DNA from: Brachybacterium sp. P6-10-X1
GTDB taxonomy: Bacteria > Actinomycetota > Actinomycetes > Actinomycetales > Dermabacteraceae
Assembly (NCBI RefSeq): GCF_001969445.1
Contig: NZ_CP017297.1
Location: 310,001 to 374,000, forward strand
Length of the DNA: 64,000 nt
Direction of reading: 5' to 3'
Shown: one piece after another, positions 27,805 through 36,893 of the stretch
Position numbering within the stretch: the stretch's first letter is position 1
How the letters are laid out: the number at the start of each line of letters is the position of its first letter
Translations under genes and position numbers: made by a program
The notes under the pieces: model-generated
What the model was told of the DNA's origin: nothing
Databases searched by the model: none
Seen by the model: the letters and a program-made list of their open reading frames with translations, nothing else

Positions 27805-29202
27805 ATGGCGAAGTCCCCGAAGAAGTCCGGCCTGTCCGGATTCCCGGAATGGCTCCCGGCCGAACGTCTCGTCGAGCAGCACGTGATCGACGTGTTCCGC
27901 GAGGTGGCCGAGCTCCACGGGTTCTCGGGCATCGAGACGCGCTCCGTGGAGCCGCTGGAGCAGCTGCTGCGCAAGGGAGAGATCGACAAGGAGGTCTACG
28001 TCCTGCGGCGGCTGCACGCCGAGGAGGACGAAGCGGCCGCCGACGACTCCGCCGCCGATCCGTCGCGCACTCTCGGACTGCACTTCGACCTGACCGTCCC
28101 CCTGGCGCGCTACGTCCTCGAGCACCAGAACGACCTGGCCTTCCCGCTGCGCCGCTTCCAGATCCAGAAGGTGTGGCGTGGTGAGCGTCCCCAGGACGGA
28201 CGGTTCCGGGAGTTCTACCAGGCCGATCTGGACGTGATCGGCCAGGACACCCTGCCCGGCCACATCGAGGCCGAGGTCGCCGTGGTGATGGCCGAGATCC
28301 TCGACCGTCTGCCGCTGCCGACGTTTACGATCCACGCCAACACGAGGCGACTCTCGGAAGGGTTCTTCCGCGCTCTGGGGCTCGAGGACCACGCCGCTGT
28401 TCTGCGCTGCCTCGACAAGCTGCCGAAGATCGGTCCGGACGCCGTGCGCGAACTGCTCCTGGGGGAGATCGGTGCGACGGCGCAGCAGGCGCAGGCCTGC
28501 CTGGACTTCGCCTCGATCCGCACCCGCGACGGCTCCTTCGCCGAGCGCGTCCGCGAGCTGGGCGGCAGCGGGGAGATGGTCGAGCAGGGCATCGCCGAGC
28601 TGACCTCGGTGCTGGAGAGGGTCGAGGCCGCCGTCCCGGGAGTGATCGTCGCGGACCTCTCCATCGCACGTGGCCTGGACTACTACACCGGCACCGTCTT
28701 CGAGACGTTCGTGGCCGGGCACGAGTCGCTGGGCTCGATCTGCTCCGGGGGCCGCTACGACTCCCTGGCCACCGACAATCGGCACACCTACCCCGGCGTC
28801 GGACTGTCGATCGGACTGTCCAGACTGGTCTCGCGGATGCTCACGGCGGATCTCGCCCGCGCCTCGCGCTCGGTGCCGACCTGTGTGCTGGTAGCCGTCC
28901 TGGACGAGCAGTCCCGCCCGGTCAGCGATGCCGTCGCCCGGCAGCTGCGGAGCCGGGGGATCGCCACCGAGGTGGCCCCCACCGCCGCGAAGTTCGGCAA
29001 GCAGATCCGGTACGCGGACCGCCGCGGGATCCCCTTCGTCTGGTTCCCGGGCGAGGAGGACGCCCCCGGGGAGGTCAAGGACATCCGCACCGGAGAGCAG
29101 GTGAGCGCCGATCCCGCGACGTGGGAGCCGACGGCACAGGACCGCGAGGTGCAGATCCTGCCCGGCGGCGAGGACGGATCGGGATCCCGAGAGAGCCGAT
29201 GA
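27805..29202 (+). CDS. hisS: Histidyl-tRNA synthetase
   Basis: HisRS (EC 6.1.1.21), class II, 465 residues, full length. Motif 1 lies in the N-terminal third, motif 2 around FQIQKVWRGERPQDGRFREF, and the histidine-specific motif GLDYYTG starts near residue 290, with GGRYDSL after it; the C-terminal 100 residues are the anticodon-binding domain. The ATG at 27805 is preceded by GAGAAGGA at a longish spacing of about 11. It is monocistronic: trxA follows with its own promoter. Confidence 0.97.
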   Translation: MAKSPKKSGLSGFPEWLPAERLVEQHVIDVFREVAELHGFSGIETRSVEPLEQLLRKGEIDKEVYVLRRLHAEEDEAAADDSAADPSRTLGLHFDLTVPLARYVLEHQNDLAFPLRRFQIQKVWRGERPQDGRFREFYQADLDVIGQDTLPGHIEAEVAVVMAEILDRLPLPTFTIHANTRRLSEGFFRALGLEDHAAVLRCLDKLPKIGPDAVRELLLGEIGATAQQAQACLDFASIRTRDGSFAERVRELGGSGEMVEQGIAELTSVLERVEAAVPGVIVADLSIARGLDYYTGTVFETFVAGHESLGSICSGGRYDSLATDNRHTYPGVGLSIGLSRLVSRMLTADLARASRSVPTCVLVAVLDEQSRPVSDAVARQLRSRGIATEVAPTAAKFGKQIRYADRRGIPFVWFPGEEDAPGEVKDIRTGEQVSADPATWEPTAQDREVQILPGGEDGSGSRESR

Positions 29203-29226
29203 CCTGAGTCACATCGTCGCGTCCGG

Positions 29227-29252
29227 GGAATGTTCCCGGGCGGGACGGCGTT
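29227..29252 (+). promoter_or_regulatory. SigR/SigH-type promoter of trxA
   Basis: GGAAT (29227-29231), 18 bp, then GTT (29250-29252), which equals the Streptomyces SigR consensus GGAAT-N18-GTT. The start codon lies nine bases after GTT, so the mRNA is probably leaderless. Thioredoxin is a classic target of this thiol-stress sigma factor. Confidence 0.75.
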
Positions 29253-29261
29253 CCAGCGGTC

Positions 29262-29633
29262 ATGGCTACCGTCACGCTGAACACAGAGAACCATGACAAG
29301 ACCGTCGAGGACGGCATCGTCCTGATCGACTTCTGGGCGGGCTGGTGCGTGCCGTGCCAGCGCTTCGCGCCCATCTTCGAGGAGTCCTCGGAGAGCCACG
29401 AGGACGTCACCTTCGCGAAGGTCGACACCGAGGATCAGCAGGAACTGGCCATGCGGTACGGCGTCACCTCGATCCCGACGCTGGTCGCCTATCGCGAGGG
29501 GATCCCGGTCTTCTCGCAGGCCGGTGCCCTGCCGCAGTCGGCGCTCGAGGACCTCATCGGCCAGGTCCGCAACCTGGACATGGACGAGGTCCGCACGGCG
29601 TACGCCGAGGCGCAGCAGAAGGAGCAGGCCTGA
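29262..29633 (+). CDS. trxA: Thioredoxin
   Basis: Cytoplasmic thioredoxin of 123 residues. The redox motif is WCVPC (28-32), with Val in place of the usual Gly, and the cis-proline motif SIPT follows at about 70-73. Asp residues of the DFWAGWC strand are conserved. A short charged C-terminal extension (DMDEVRTAYAEAQQKEQA) goes beyond the usual end. No ribosome site is present; the SigR-type promoter nine bases upstream suggests leaderless expression under thiol oxidation. It has its own terminator at 29765-29805. It reads as a true thioredoxin rather than a membrane-anchored form. Confidence 0.95.
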   Translation: MATVTLNTENHDKTVEDGIVLIDFWAGWCVPCQRFAPIFEESSESHEDVTFAKVDTEDQQELAMRYGVTSIPTLVAYREGIPVFSQAGALPQSALEDLIGQVRNLDMDEVRTAYAEAQQKEQA

Positions 29634-29764
29634 GCGACGTCCTGGGTGGCCGAGGGCCGACGAGGAACGAGTCGTCCCCGAGGTCGACCGGTAGGAGTTC
29701 AGGCGGACAGCAGGGCCTGAGCTGAGGCCTCGGGTGCCCCGCCGTCGGCACCGTCCCCACCGAG

Positions 29765-29805
29765 ACAAGGCCCCGCCCCCGAATGCTTCGGGGGCGGGGC
29801 CTTGT
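29765..29805. terminator. Bidirectional terminator between trxA and the DEAD-box gene
   Basis: Perfect 19-bp stem (ACAAGGCCCCGCCCCCGAA with its complement) around a TGC loop, between the convergent ends of trxA and the helicase gene. It can serve both strands. Confidence 0.9.
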
Positions 29806-29859
29806 TCTCGTGCGCGCACGAGACTCCTGCGTGGCGCGATCGTCCGGGGGTGACCTCGC

Positions 29860-31668
29860 TCAGGGGCGACGGGGCCCCTTCCGCTTCGCGTCGAAGCGGC
29901 CGCCGTCCTCCCGGCGCGGACGCTCATTGCCACGTCGCCCGCCGCCCTGGCCGCCGCGAGGGCCCTGGTCCTCGCTGATGCGCAGCGCGCGACCGCCGAC
30001 CTTCGCCTTCCCGATGCGCGCCTTCTGTCCCTCGTCGAGGGAACCGCGGATCTGCACCAGGGAGAAGCTGGGGAAGATCTGGATCTTGCCCACGTCCTTG
30101 CCGTGCAGACCGCCCTCGCCCGTGATCGCACCGACGATCCCCGGCGGGCGAGCCCCGTGGGTGTGCCCCACGCCGACGCGGTAGGACGTGTAGCCGTGCT
30201 CGGTCTGTCCGCCGCCGCGCGGACCCCGCTCGGGGCGTCCCCGGTCGTCGCCCGTCAGCGTGGCACCGGTGAACTCCTCGTCCTCGGTGGGGGTGCCGGG
30301 GCCGTCGTCGCCGACGGACATGGCGCCCAGCACCGCGGCGAGCTCGAGCGGGTCGATCTCGTGCTCGGAGACGAATTCGCTGATCAGCTCGCGGTACAGC
30401 TCGAGGCGTCCGCGCTCGATCCGGGCCGGGACCTGGGTGAGCAGCGCGGCCAGCCGGTGCTTGGACACGTCACGGGGGGACGGGATGACCGCTTCGGCGA
30501 GGGTCTGCTTGGTGACGCGCTCGATGTTCTTCAGCGCCCGGCGCTCGTGCGGGCCGATGAACGTCAGCGCCTCGCCGGAGCGGCCGGCGCGGCCGGTGCG
30601 GCCCACGCGGTGGACGTACGCCTCGGGCTCGCGCGGCACGTCGAAGTTCACGACCAGGCCGATGCGCTCGACGTCCAGACCGCGGGCGGCCACGTCGGTC
30701 GCCACCAACACCTGCAGCGACCCGTCCCGCAGCCGCTCGACGATCTTCTCGCGCTCCTTCTGCGGCACGTCACCGCTGATGGAGGCAGCGATCAGACCGC
30801 GCGAGAGCAGGGCGGTGCCGATCTCCTCCGCAGCGGCGCGGGTGCGCACGAAGACGATCGCCGCTTCCGCCTCGGAGGTCGCCAGCACCCGGGCGAGCGC
30901 GCCCGTACGGTGCTTGAAGGGCACCACGGCGTAGGTCTGGTGGACGCTCTTGACCGTGGATGCCTGCCGGGACACGCTCACGCGGACCGGATCCTTCATG
31001 TGGTCCTGGGCGACGCGCTGGATGGCTGAGGGCATGGTCGCCGAGAACAGGGCGACCTGGCGGTCGGCAGGCGAGTGGGAGAGGATCTCCTCGACGTCCT
31101 CCGCGAAGCCCATGCGCAGCATCTCGTCGGCCTCGTCGAGGACCGCCATGCGGATGGTGTCCAGACGCAGATTGGTGCGTCGCATGTGATCCATCACGCG
31201 GCCCGGGGTTCCGACGACGACCTGGGCACCGCGGGCGAGCGCCCGCTCCTGCGGACCGTAGGGGGAGCCGCCGTACACGGCGAGGACGTCGAGGCCGCCG
31301 ATCGACGTCGCGAAGGACGAGATGGCGTCGGCGACCTGCATGGCCAGCTCACGCGTCGGGGCGAGCACGAGGGCCTGGACCTGGCGCAGCTCGGGGTCGA
31401 CGGCGGCGAGCAGGGGGAGGCCGAAGGCCGCGGTCTTGCCGGTGCCGGTCTGGGCGACCCCGATGACGTCCCTGCCCTCGAGCAACGGCGGGATCGCCTG
31501 GGCCTGGATGGGGGAGGGGGTGGTGAAGCCGAGCTCGTCGACCGCGCGGCGCAGGGGCGCGGGCAGATCGATGTCGTCGAAGCCGGGTTCCGCGGGAGCG
31601 TCCGGGGTCTCGTGATCGGAGCTCTCGGACTCCGTCACGGGATTCTGGGCAGGGGAGGCGTCGGTCAT
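29860..31668 (-). CDS. deaD: DEAD-box RNA helicase (DeaD/CsdA type)
   Basis: ATP-dependent RNA helicase of 602 residues, expected to act in ribosome assembly and mRNA turnover, especially in the cold. Q-motif with TPSPIQ (50-55), Walker A AQTGTGKT (72-79), VLDEADEM, SAT in LFSATMP, and HRVGRTGRAGR are intact. A DbpA/CsdA-type RNA-binding domain follows (about 480-550, with VGVGHTHGARPPGIVGAI), and the C-terminus is a Gly/Arg-rich RGG-like tail. The start is the ATG at 31668. About 155 nt of leader with hairpins separates it from a TAGACT -10 at 31828-31833, unusual among the short or absent leaders nearby. Confidence 0.95.
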   Translation of the reverse strand: MTDASPAQNPVTESESSDHETPDAPAEPGFDDIDLPAPLRRAVDELGFTTPSPIQAQAIPPLLEGRDVIGVAQTGTGKTAAFGLPLLAAVDPELRQVQALVLAPTRELAMQVADAISSFATSIGGLDVLAVYGGSPYGPQERALARGAQVVVGTPGRVMDHMRRTNLRLDTIRMAVLDEADEMLRMGFAEDVEEILSHSPADRQVALFSATMPSAIQRVAQDHMKDPVRVSVSRQASTVKSVHQTYAVVPFKHRTGALARVLATSEAEAAIVFVRTRAAAEEIGTALLSRGLIAASISGDVPQKEREKIVERLRDGSLQVLVATDVAARGLDVERIGLVVNFDVPREPEAYVHRVGRTGRAGRSGEALTFIGPHERRALKNIERVTKQTLAEAVIPSPRDVSKHRLAALLTQVPARIERGRLELYRELISEFVSEHEIDPLELAAVLGAMSVGDDGPGTPTEDEEFTGATLTGDDRGRPERGPRGGGQTEHGYTSYRVGVGHTHGARPPGIVGAITGEGGLHGKDVGKIQIFPSFSLVQIRGSLDEGQKARIGKAKVGGRALRISEDQGPRGGQGGGRRGNERPRREDGGRFDAKRKGPRRP

Positions 31669-31827
31669 GGCGTCCTTCGGAGGGTGGAAGAGATCAACAG
31701 CCCTCGCAAGTCGCAGGGCGTCAGTGCCCTGGCAGGTCGCGATGTGAGACTTCCGCGGAGTGAACAGCGCAGCTCGAGCGACGAATGGGCTCGAAGGACC
31801 TGCGCTATCGCAGGTCGGACAGCGTTC

Positions 31828-31833
31828 AGTCTA
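31828..31833 (-). promoter_or_regulatory. -10 element of deaD
   Basis: TAGACT on the minus strand, giving a leader of about 155 nt before the helicase start. The -35 region is not recognisable. Confidence 0.45.
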
Positions 31834-31890
31834 CGGGGCGGGGTCCCGGGCCGATAGGGGGACGTGCGCGAGATCGCTCACGCTGCGCGG

Positions 31891-31896
31891 TAGGCT
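31891..31896 (+). promoter_or_regulatory. -10 element of aspS
   Basis: TAGGCT, 90 bp before the aspS GTG. No clear -35. No T-box consensus is present in the leader. Confidence 0.4.
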
Positions 31897-31986
31897 GATG
31901 GGCTCAGGCCCTCGGGCGCTGCAGTCCCGTCCGCCCCGGCGGACCGAGGGTCCGCGCCCGCCACCACCCACTGTGAAGGACACCTC

Positions 31987-33795
31987 GTGCTGCGCACCCA
32001 TTCCGCCGGCGCGCTCCGCCCGGAGCACATCGGACAGACCGTCACCCTCACCGGCTGGATCGGTCGTCGCCGTGACCACGGCGGCGTGACGTTCCTCGAC
32101 CTGCGCGACGCCGGGGGCGTCGCCCAGGTGGTGGTCCGCGAGGACGAGGCGATGCATCTGCGCAATGAATACGTGCTGCGCGTCGTCGGGACGGTGGGTC
32201 GTCGCCCCGAGGGCAATGAGAACCCGCTGCTGCCCTCGGGCGACGTCGAGGTCACCGCTGACGAGGTCGAGGTCCTCAGCAGCTCCGCGCCGCTTCCCTT
32301 CCAGCTCGATGAGCACACCGAGGTCGGCGAGGAGGCGCGTCTGCGCTATCGCTACCTGGACCTCCGTCGGCAGGGACCCGCCGCCGCCCTGCGCCTGCGC
32401 TCCGAGGTGAACCGCGCCGCCCGCGACACCCTCCTGGACCAGGAGTTCGTGGAGGTCGAGACGCCGACCCTGACCCGCTCGACCCCGGAGGGTGCTCGGG
32501 ACTTCCTCGTGCCCGCGCGCCTGGCGCCCGGCTCCTGGTACGCCCTGCCGCAGTCGCCCCAGCTGTTCAAGCAGCTGCTGATGGTCGGCGGTGTCGAGAA
32601 GTACTTCCAGCTGGCCCGCTGCTACCGCGACGAGGACTTCCGCGCCGATCGCCAGCCCGAGTTCACCCAGCTCGACGTCGAGATGAGCTTCGTGGACCAG
32701 GAGGACGTGATCACCGTGGCCGAGGAGATCCTCACCGCCGTGTGGGCGAAGGGCGGGCACCGGATCACCGCGCCGTTCCCGCGCCTGACCTACGCCGAGT
32801 CGATGCGGCGCTATGGCTCCGACAAGCCGGACCTGCGTTTCGACCTGGAGCTGGTCGAGATGACCGAGTACTTCGCCGAGACGCCGTTCCGCGTCTTCCA
32901 GGCGCCCTACGTCGGAGCGGTCGTCATGGCCGGCGGTGCGGCGCAGCCACGCCGCCGGCTCGATGCCTGGCAGGACTGGGCCAAGCAGCGCGGTGCCAAG
33001 GGGCTCGCCTACGTGCTGGTGCAGGAGGACGGCTCGCTGACCGGCCCGGTCTCCAAGAACATCTCCGAGGCGGAGAAGGCCGGTCTGTGCGATGCCACGG
33101 GTGCGTCCCCCGGGGACTGCATCTTCTTCGCGGCGGGGGAGGTGAAGCCCTCGCGTGCCCTGCTGGGAGCCGCCCGCGGTGAGATCGCCGATCGCCTGGG
33201 TCTGATCGACCACGACGAGTTCGCCTTCGTGTGGGTGGTGGACGCGCCGATGTTCGAACCCGCCGCGGAGGCCCGCGCCGCCGGGGACGTCGCCGTCGGC
33301 GGCGGCGCGTGGACGGCGGTCCACCACGCCTTCAGCTCGCCCAAGCCGGAGTTCATGGACACCTTCGACACCGACCCGGGCTCGGCGCTGGCCTACGCCT
33401 ACGACATCGTGTGCAACGGCAACGAGATCGGCGGCGGGTCGATCCGTATCCACGACCAGTCCGTCCAACAGCGCGTGTTCGAGGTCATGGGCATCGGGCC
33501 GGAGGAGGCCCAGGAGAAGTTCGGCTTCCTGCTGGACGCCTTCCAGTTCGGAGCCCCGCCGCACGGCGGCATCGCCTTCGGCTGGGACCGGATCGTGGCC
33601 CTGCTCGCCGGGGAGGACTCGATCCGTGAGGTCATCGCCTTCCCCAAGACCGGCAACGGATTCGACCCGCTGACCGCCGCGCCGGCGCCGATCACGGTCC
33701 AGCAGCGCAAGGAGGCCGGGGTCGACGCGAAGCCGGCCCCGCAGGTAAAGGGCGAAGCGCCCGAGAAGGCCGTCGAGAACCCGCCGACCGCCTGA
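31987..33795 (+). CDS. aspS: Aspartyl-tRNA synthetase
   Basis: AspRS (EC 6.1.1.12), bacterial type, 602 residues with the GAD insertion domain that separates it from archaeal enzymes. N-terminal OB-fold anticodon domain (about 1-105, [11 protein letters not shown] and FLDLRD), class II core with [14 protein letters not shown] (motif 2) and the motif 3 region [11 protein letters not shown]. The last 30 residues are a charged, low-complexity tail. The GTG start has GAAGGA upstream. Whether it also charges tRNA-Asn cannot be read from the sequence; asnS and gatCAB are not in the window. Confidence 0.97.
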   Translation: MLRTHSAGALRPEHIGQTVTLTGWIGRRRDHGGVTFLDLRDAGGVAQVVVREDEAMHLRNEYVLRVVGTVGRRPEGNENPLLPSGDVEVTADEVEVLSSSAPLPFQLDEHTEVGEEARLRYRYLDLRRQGPAAALRLRSEVNRAARDTLLDQEFVEVETPTLTRSTPEGARDFLVPARLAPGSWYALPQSPQLFKQLLMVGGVEKYFQLARCYRDEDFRADRQPEFTQLDVEMSFVDQEDVITVAEEILTAVWAKGGHRITAPFPRLTYAESMRRYGSDKPDLRFDLELVEMTEYFAETPFRVFQAPYVGAVVMAGGAAQPRRRLDAWQDWAKQRGAKGLAYVLVQEDGSLTGPVSKNISEAEKAGLCDATGASPGDCIFFAAGEVKPSRALLGAARGEIADRLGLIDHDEFAFVWVVDAPMFEPAAEARAAGDVAVGGGAWTAVHHAFSSPKPEFMDTFDTDPGSALAYAYDIVCNGNEIGGGSIRIHDQSVQQRVFEVMGIGPEEAQEKFGFLLDAFQFGAPPHGGIAFGWDRIVALLAGEDSIREVIAFPKTGNGFDPLTAAPAPITVQQRKEAGVDAKPAPQVKGEAPEKAVENPPTA

Positions 33796-33809
33796 GAGCG
33801 CCCCACCGA

Positions 33810-33853
33810 CGCAGATCGGGCCCCCGCGAGAGATCGCGGGGGCCCGATCTGCG
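33810..33853. terminator. Terminator after aspS
   Basis: Perfect 20-bp stem starting CGCAGATCGGGCCCCCGCGA, with a 4-nt GAGA loop, between the convergent aspS and DUF3043 genes. No T-tract. Long enough to act on both strands. Confidence 0.9.
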
Positions 33854-33915
33854 CCCTGGTGGGCGGGTCGGCCCGACGCCCGGCCGGCCCGACGGTCGAC
33901 CGGCCCGGGGCCCGC

Positions 33916-34506
33916 TCAGCGAGGAGACTGGCCGTGCTTGATCTGGGCGCGGGGCAGACGGAAGCGGCGGATCTGGATCGCACGCATGATGCCGTAGCCG
34001 ACCAGGCCGCGCTCGACCGTCCCGTACTCCGCGGTGAGGTGCTTGCGCAGGTGACGGCGAAGGAAGAAGCAGTCGACGACGCACACCAGGATCCCGCCCC
34101 ACAGCACGACGATCATGCCCGTGCTCATGGTGAGGTAGAGCTCCGGGCGGATCAGCGGCATGATCAGCGCGACCAGCATGAAGATCAGTGCGAGGGGGAA
34201 GAAGTACTCCGCGATGTTGCGCCGCGAGTCGACCAGGTCGCGCACCAGACGGCGGTCGGTGCCGCGGTGCTGCAGCGGCATCTTCTTCTCGTCCCCGGTC
34301 ATCAGCGCCTGTTGGGACTCCTGCCGCGCCTGCGCGGCTCGCGCTCGGTCCCGCTTGCGCGCCTCCTTGCGGTCATCGACCACGAGCGGTCGCCGACGGG
34401 CCGCTTCGGCCTCCTTACGGGAACGGGTGGGCCGCCCCTTGGAGCCGGGCCGCTCGGGCTGGGTCGGCTCAGGGGTCTGCGGGGTCTCTGACTTGCGGAA
34501 GATCAC
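33916..34506 (-). CDS. DUF3043 membrane protein
   Basis: Actinobacterial DUF3043 protein, 196 residues, function unknown. The N-terminal half is basic and hydrophilic and holds the family signature GRPTRSRKEAEAARRRPLV (about 24-42). Two membrane helices (about 100-120 and 127-148) are followed by a basic tail with FFLRRHLRKHL. The start is GTG at 34506: no ribosome site, but TAGAAT ends six bases upstream, so a leaderless mRNA is likely. It is divergent from the M20 peptidase gene with 103 bp between starts. Confidence 0.92.
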   Translation of the reverse strand: MIFRKSETPQTPEPTQPERPGSKGRPTRSRKEAEAARRRPLVVDDRKEARKRDRARAAQARQESQQALMTGDEKKMPLQHRGTDRRLVRDLVDSRRNIAEYFFPLALIFMLVALIMPLIRPELYLTMSTGMIVVLWGGILVCVVDCFFLRRHLRKHLTAEYGTVERGLVGYGIMRAIQIRRFRLPRAQIKHGQSPR

Positions 34507-34512
34507 CGGGGC

Positions 34513-34518
34513 ATTCTA
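34513..34518 (-). promoter_or_regulatory. -10 element of the DUF3043 gene (leaderless)
   Basis: TAGAAT on the minus strand ends exactly six bases before the GTG start; no Shine-Dalgarno between. Confidence 0.6.
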
Positions 34519-34596
34519 GGCGGTCCCGCCTGGGATTCCCCGGTGCGCCCGGGGTGACATGCTGCTCCCCCGGGATCGGGAGGGTGACGATGACGG

Positions 34597-34602
34597 TACG
34601 GT
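34597..34602 (+). promoter_or_regulatory. -10 element of the M20 peptidase gene (leaderless)
   Basis: TACGGT ends seven bases before the ATG at 34610; no Shine-Dalgarno between. Confidence 0.5.
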
Positions 34603-34609
34603 GCTGGTC

Positions 34610-36037
34610 ATGAGCACTCCGAACGACCCGTCCACGCCTGCCGCGCCACCCCCCGCCGCCCAGGAGGACGGTGCGGCCCTCGATGCCCTCCGCGATCGGC
34701 TCGACACGTTGCTGCCCGCAGCGGTCGAGGATCTGCAGGATCTCGTGCGGATCCCGTCGATCGCCTTCCCGGGCCACGACCGTGAGCCGGTCCACCGCAG
34801 CGCCGAGGCCGTCGCCGATCTGCTGCGCGGGGCCGGCATGGCGGAGGTCGGCATCGAGTCCGTCGGCGACGGCGCCCCCGCAGTGATCGGCCGCACCCCG
34901 GCACGTCGGGGCAAGCCCACGGTGCTGCTCTACGCCCATCACGATGTGCAGCCCACGGGGGATCCGGCCGACTGGAGCACCCCGCCGTTCGAGCCCACCC
35001 GGCGCGGGCGTCGGCTCTACGGCCGCGGGGCGGCCGACGACAAGGCCGGGATCATGGCCCACGTGACAGCCCTGCGACTGGTGGGGGAGGAGCTCGCCGC
35101 CGACGGGATCGGCGTGACCGTCTTCGTCGAGGGGGAGGAGGAGGCCGGCTCGCCGACCTTCCGGCCCTTCATCGAGGCCCACCGGGACGCGCTGGAAGCG
35201 GACCTGATCATCGTCGCGGACTCGGCGAACTGGGCGGTCGGCACCCCCGCGCTGACCACCAGCCTGCGCGGCCTCGTCGACGTCGTCGTCGAGGTGCGCG
35301 CGCTGGACCACGCCGTGCACTCCGGCCTGTTCGGCGGCCCCGTACTGGACTCCCTCACCCAGCTCTCCCGCCTCCTGGCCACCCTGCACGACGACGACGG
35401 TGAGGTCGCGGTGCCGGGCCTGGTGCGGGCCGAGGACCCGAGCGTCGAGATGACCGAGGCCGACTTCCGCCGTGACGCCGGCGTGCCCGACGGCCTGGAC
35501 CTCTCGGGCACCGGCCCGCTGACCGCACGGCTGTGGACCCGCCCGGCCCTGTCCGTGATCGGGATCGACGCCCCGAGCGTGCGGGACGCCTCCAACACCC
35601 TGGTGCCCGTCTCCCGGGCGAAGATCTCCCTGCGGATCCCGCCGGGGGAGGACCCGCAGTCGGCGATGGACGCGCTGGTGACCCACCTCGATCGGCATGC
35701 CCCCGCCACGGCGCAGGTCACCGTGCATCGCGGCGAGACCGGCAAGCCGTACAGCGCCCGGCAGGACTCCCCGGCGATGGAGCTCGCCCGCTCCGCGCTC
35801 GGCACCGCATGGTCGACCGCGGCGGTGGACACCGGTCTGGGCGGCTCGATCCCCTTCATCGCGGATCTGCTGGAGGTCTTCCCGTCGGCCGAGGTGCTGG
35901 TGACCGGCGTCGAGGACCCCGAGTCGCGGGCCCACGGCGTCGACGAGTCCCTGCACCTGGACGAGTTCGCGCGCGTCTGCCTCGCCGAGGCGCTGCTGCT
36001 GCGCGACGCCGGCACCCTGCGCGAGGACGCTCGGTGA
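34610..36037 (+). CDS. M20-family dipeptidase
   Basis: Metallo-dipeptidase of the M20 (carnosinase-like, ArgE/DapE) family, 475 residues, cytoplasmic. Two-zinc site residues are visible: LLYAHHDVQP with His110 and Asp112, GRGAADDKAG with the bridging Asp, EGEEEAGSP with the catalytic Glu pair, and a C-terminal HGVDESLH. A lid/dimerisation domain lies between about 210 and 350. The ATG at 34610 lacks a ribosome site and follows TACGGT, so leaderless expression is likely; an upstream in-frame extension lacks similarity. Peptide substrate unknown. The stop overlaps the next small gene (GTGA). Confidence 0.93.
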   Translation: MSTPNDPSTPAAPPPAAQEDGAALDALRDRLDTLLPAAVEDLQDLVRIPSIAFPGHDREPVHRSAEAVADLLRGAGMAEVGIESVGDGAPAVIGRTPARRGKPTVLLYAHHDVQPTGDPADWSTPPFEPTRRGRRLYGRGAADDKAGIMAHVTALRLVGEELAADGIGVTVFVEGEEEAGSPTFRPFIEAHRDALEADLIIVADSANWAVGTPALTTSLRGLVDVVVEVRALDHAVHSGLFGGPVLDSLTQLSRLLATLHDDDGEVAVPGLVRAEDPSVEMTEADFRRDAGVPDGLDLSGTGPLTARLWTRPALSVIGIDAPSVRDASNTLVPVSRAKISLRIPPGEDPQSAMDALVTHLDRHAPATAQVTVHRGETGKPYSARQDSPAMELARSALGTAWSTAAVDTGLGGSIPFIADLLEVFPSAEVLVTGVEDPESRAHGVDESLHLDEFARVCLAEALLLRDAGTLREDAR

Positions 36038-36303
36038 GCGACCAGGGCCGGCGACCGGGCGAGGGCAGTCCCACGGTCTCCCCGGCGGCGATCCCGCTGC
36101 TGCTGCTCGGACTGATCATCGGCTTCCTCGCCGGATACTTCCTGCTGTGGTGGGGCCTGCTCGTCGTGCTGGCCGTCCTCATCGGCGCGGTGGCGCTGGT
36201 GGTCCGCGGCGGCTCGCGGGATGCCGGGACCGGCGCGATCCTCGGCGTCCTGGCCGGCTACGGGGTCGTGATCCTGCTCGCGGCCTTCCGCGGGGTCCTG
36301 TGA
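36034..36303 (+). CDS. Small membrane protein coupled to the M20 peptidase
   Basis: 89-residue protein of unknown function. After a hydrophilic N-terminus (about 1-20) come two or three hydrophobic helices (about 20-55 and 66-87), so nearly the whole protein is in the membrane. Its GTG overlaps the peptidase stop codon, which indicates coupled translation. It resembles the short membrane proteins often annotated only as hypothetical in Micrococcales. Confidence 0.7.
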   Translation: MSDQGRRPGEGSPTVSPAAIPLLLLGLIIGFLAGYFLLWWGLLVVLAVLIGAVALVVRGGSRDAGTGAILGVLAGYGVVILLAAFRGVL

Positions 36304-36344
36304 CGGGCCGGGACCCTCATCCCCCGTTCCCGACCTTCGGAGCG

Positions 36345-36350
36345 TACGCT
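36345..36350 (+). promoter_or_regulatory. -10 element of the erpA-like gene
   Basis: TACGCT, 29 bp before the ATG. No good -35. Confidence 0.4.
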
Positions 36351-36379
36351 GGGGCCACACGAGCATCGAGGAGGACCTC

Positions 36380-36739
36380 ATGACCACGACCACCACCGAG
36401 CGCCCGACCGCCGCCCACGGCGTCACCCTCACCTCGGGTGCCGCTGAGAAGGTCACGACCCTGCTGCAGCAGGAAGGGCGCGACGACCTGCGCCTGCGGA
36501 TCGCGGTGCAGCCCGGCGGTTGTTCCGGCCTGATCTACCAGCTGTACTTCGACGAGCGCCTGATGGACGAGGACCTGGTCGCCGAGTTCGATGGCGTCGA
36601 GGTGATCGTCGACAAGATGAGCAGCCCGTACGTCACCGGAGCGGTGATCGACTTCGCGGACACGATCGAGAAGCAGGGCTTCACGATCGACAACCCCAAC
36701 GCGGGCAGCTCCTGCGCCTGCGGGGACTCCTTCAGCTGA
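36380..36739 (+). CDS. erpA: A-type iron-sulfur cluster carrier (ErpA/HesB)
   Basis: A-type carrier of 119 residues that passes Fe-S clusters to apoproteins. The three ligand cysteines are present: Cys48 in GGCSG and Cys112 and Cys114 in SCACG. ATG with GAGGAGGA at good spacing. It corresponds in sequence and place to Rv2204c, upstream of the cta genes in mycobacteria; a role in maturing the Rieske protein encoded 6 kb away is a fair inference. A long hairpin terminator follows. Confidence 0.94.
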   Translation: MTTTTTERPTAAHGVTLTSGAAEKVTTLLQQEGRDDLRLRIAVQPGGCSGLIYQLYFDERLMDEDLVAEFDGVEVIVDKMSSPYVTGAVIDFADTIEKQGFTIDNPNAGSSCACGDSFS

Positions 36740-36784
36740 TCCCGGTTCCCTGAGCGGCTCCCATGCTCCGCGCGGACCGACCTC

Positions 36785-36824
36785 GGGCCCGGCCCGGTGA
36801 CGATCTCGTCACCAGGCCGGGCCC
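36785..36824 (+). terminator. Terminator after erpA
   Basis: Stem of 18 bp (GGGCCCGGCC and GGTGACGA with their complements, one C/A mismatch), followed by TTCTTG. One of the few hairpins here with a short T-run. Confidence 0.9.
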
Positions 36825-36893
36825 TTCTTGCAGCCGGGGACGCCTGGCCGGAGATCACGGACCGATGACGTCCACGGTCAGCGCGCGTGCCGG

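Larger units (their letters stand above)
31669..31986. other. Divergent regulatory region between deaD and aspS
   Basis: 318 bp without a gene. It contains the probable deaD leader (31669 to about 31821) with hairpins CAGGGC/GCCCTG (31714-31731) and GACCTGCG/CGCAGGTC (31797-31816), a minus-strand -10 TAGACT at 31828-31833, and a plus-strand -10 TAGGCT at 31891-31896 for aspS. Confidence 0.6.
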
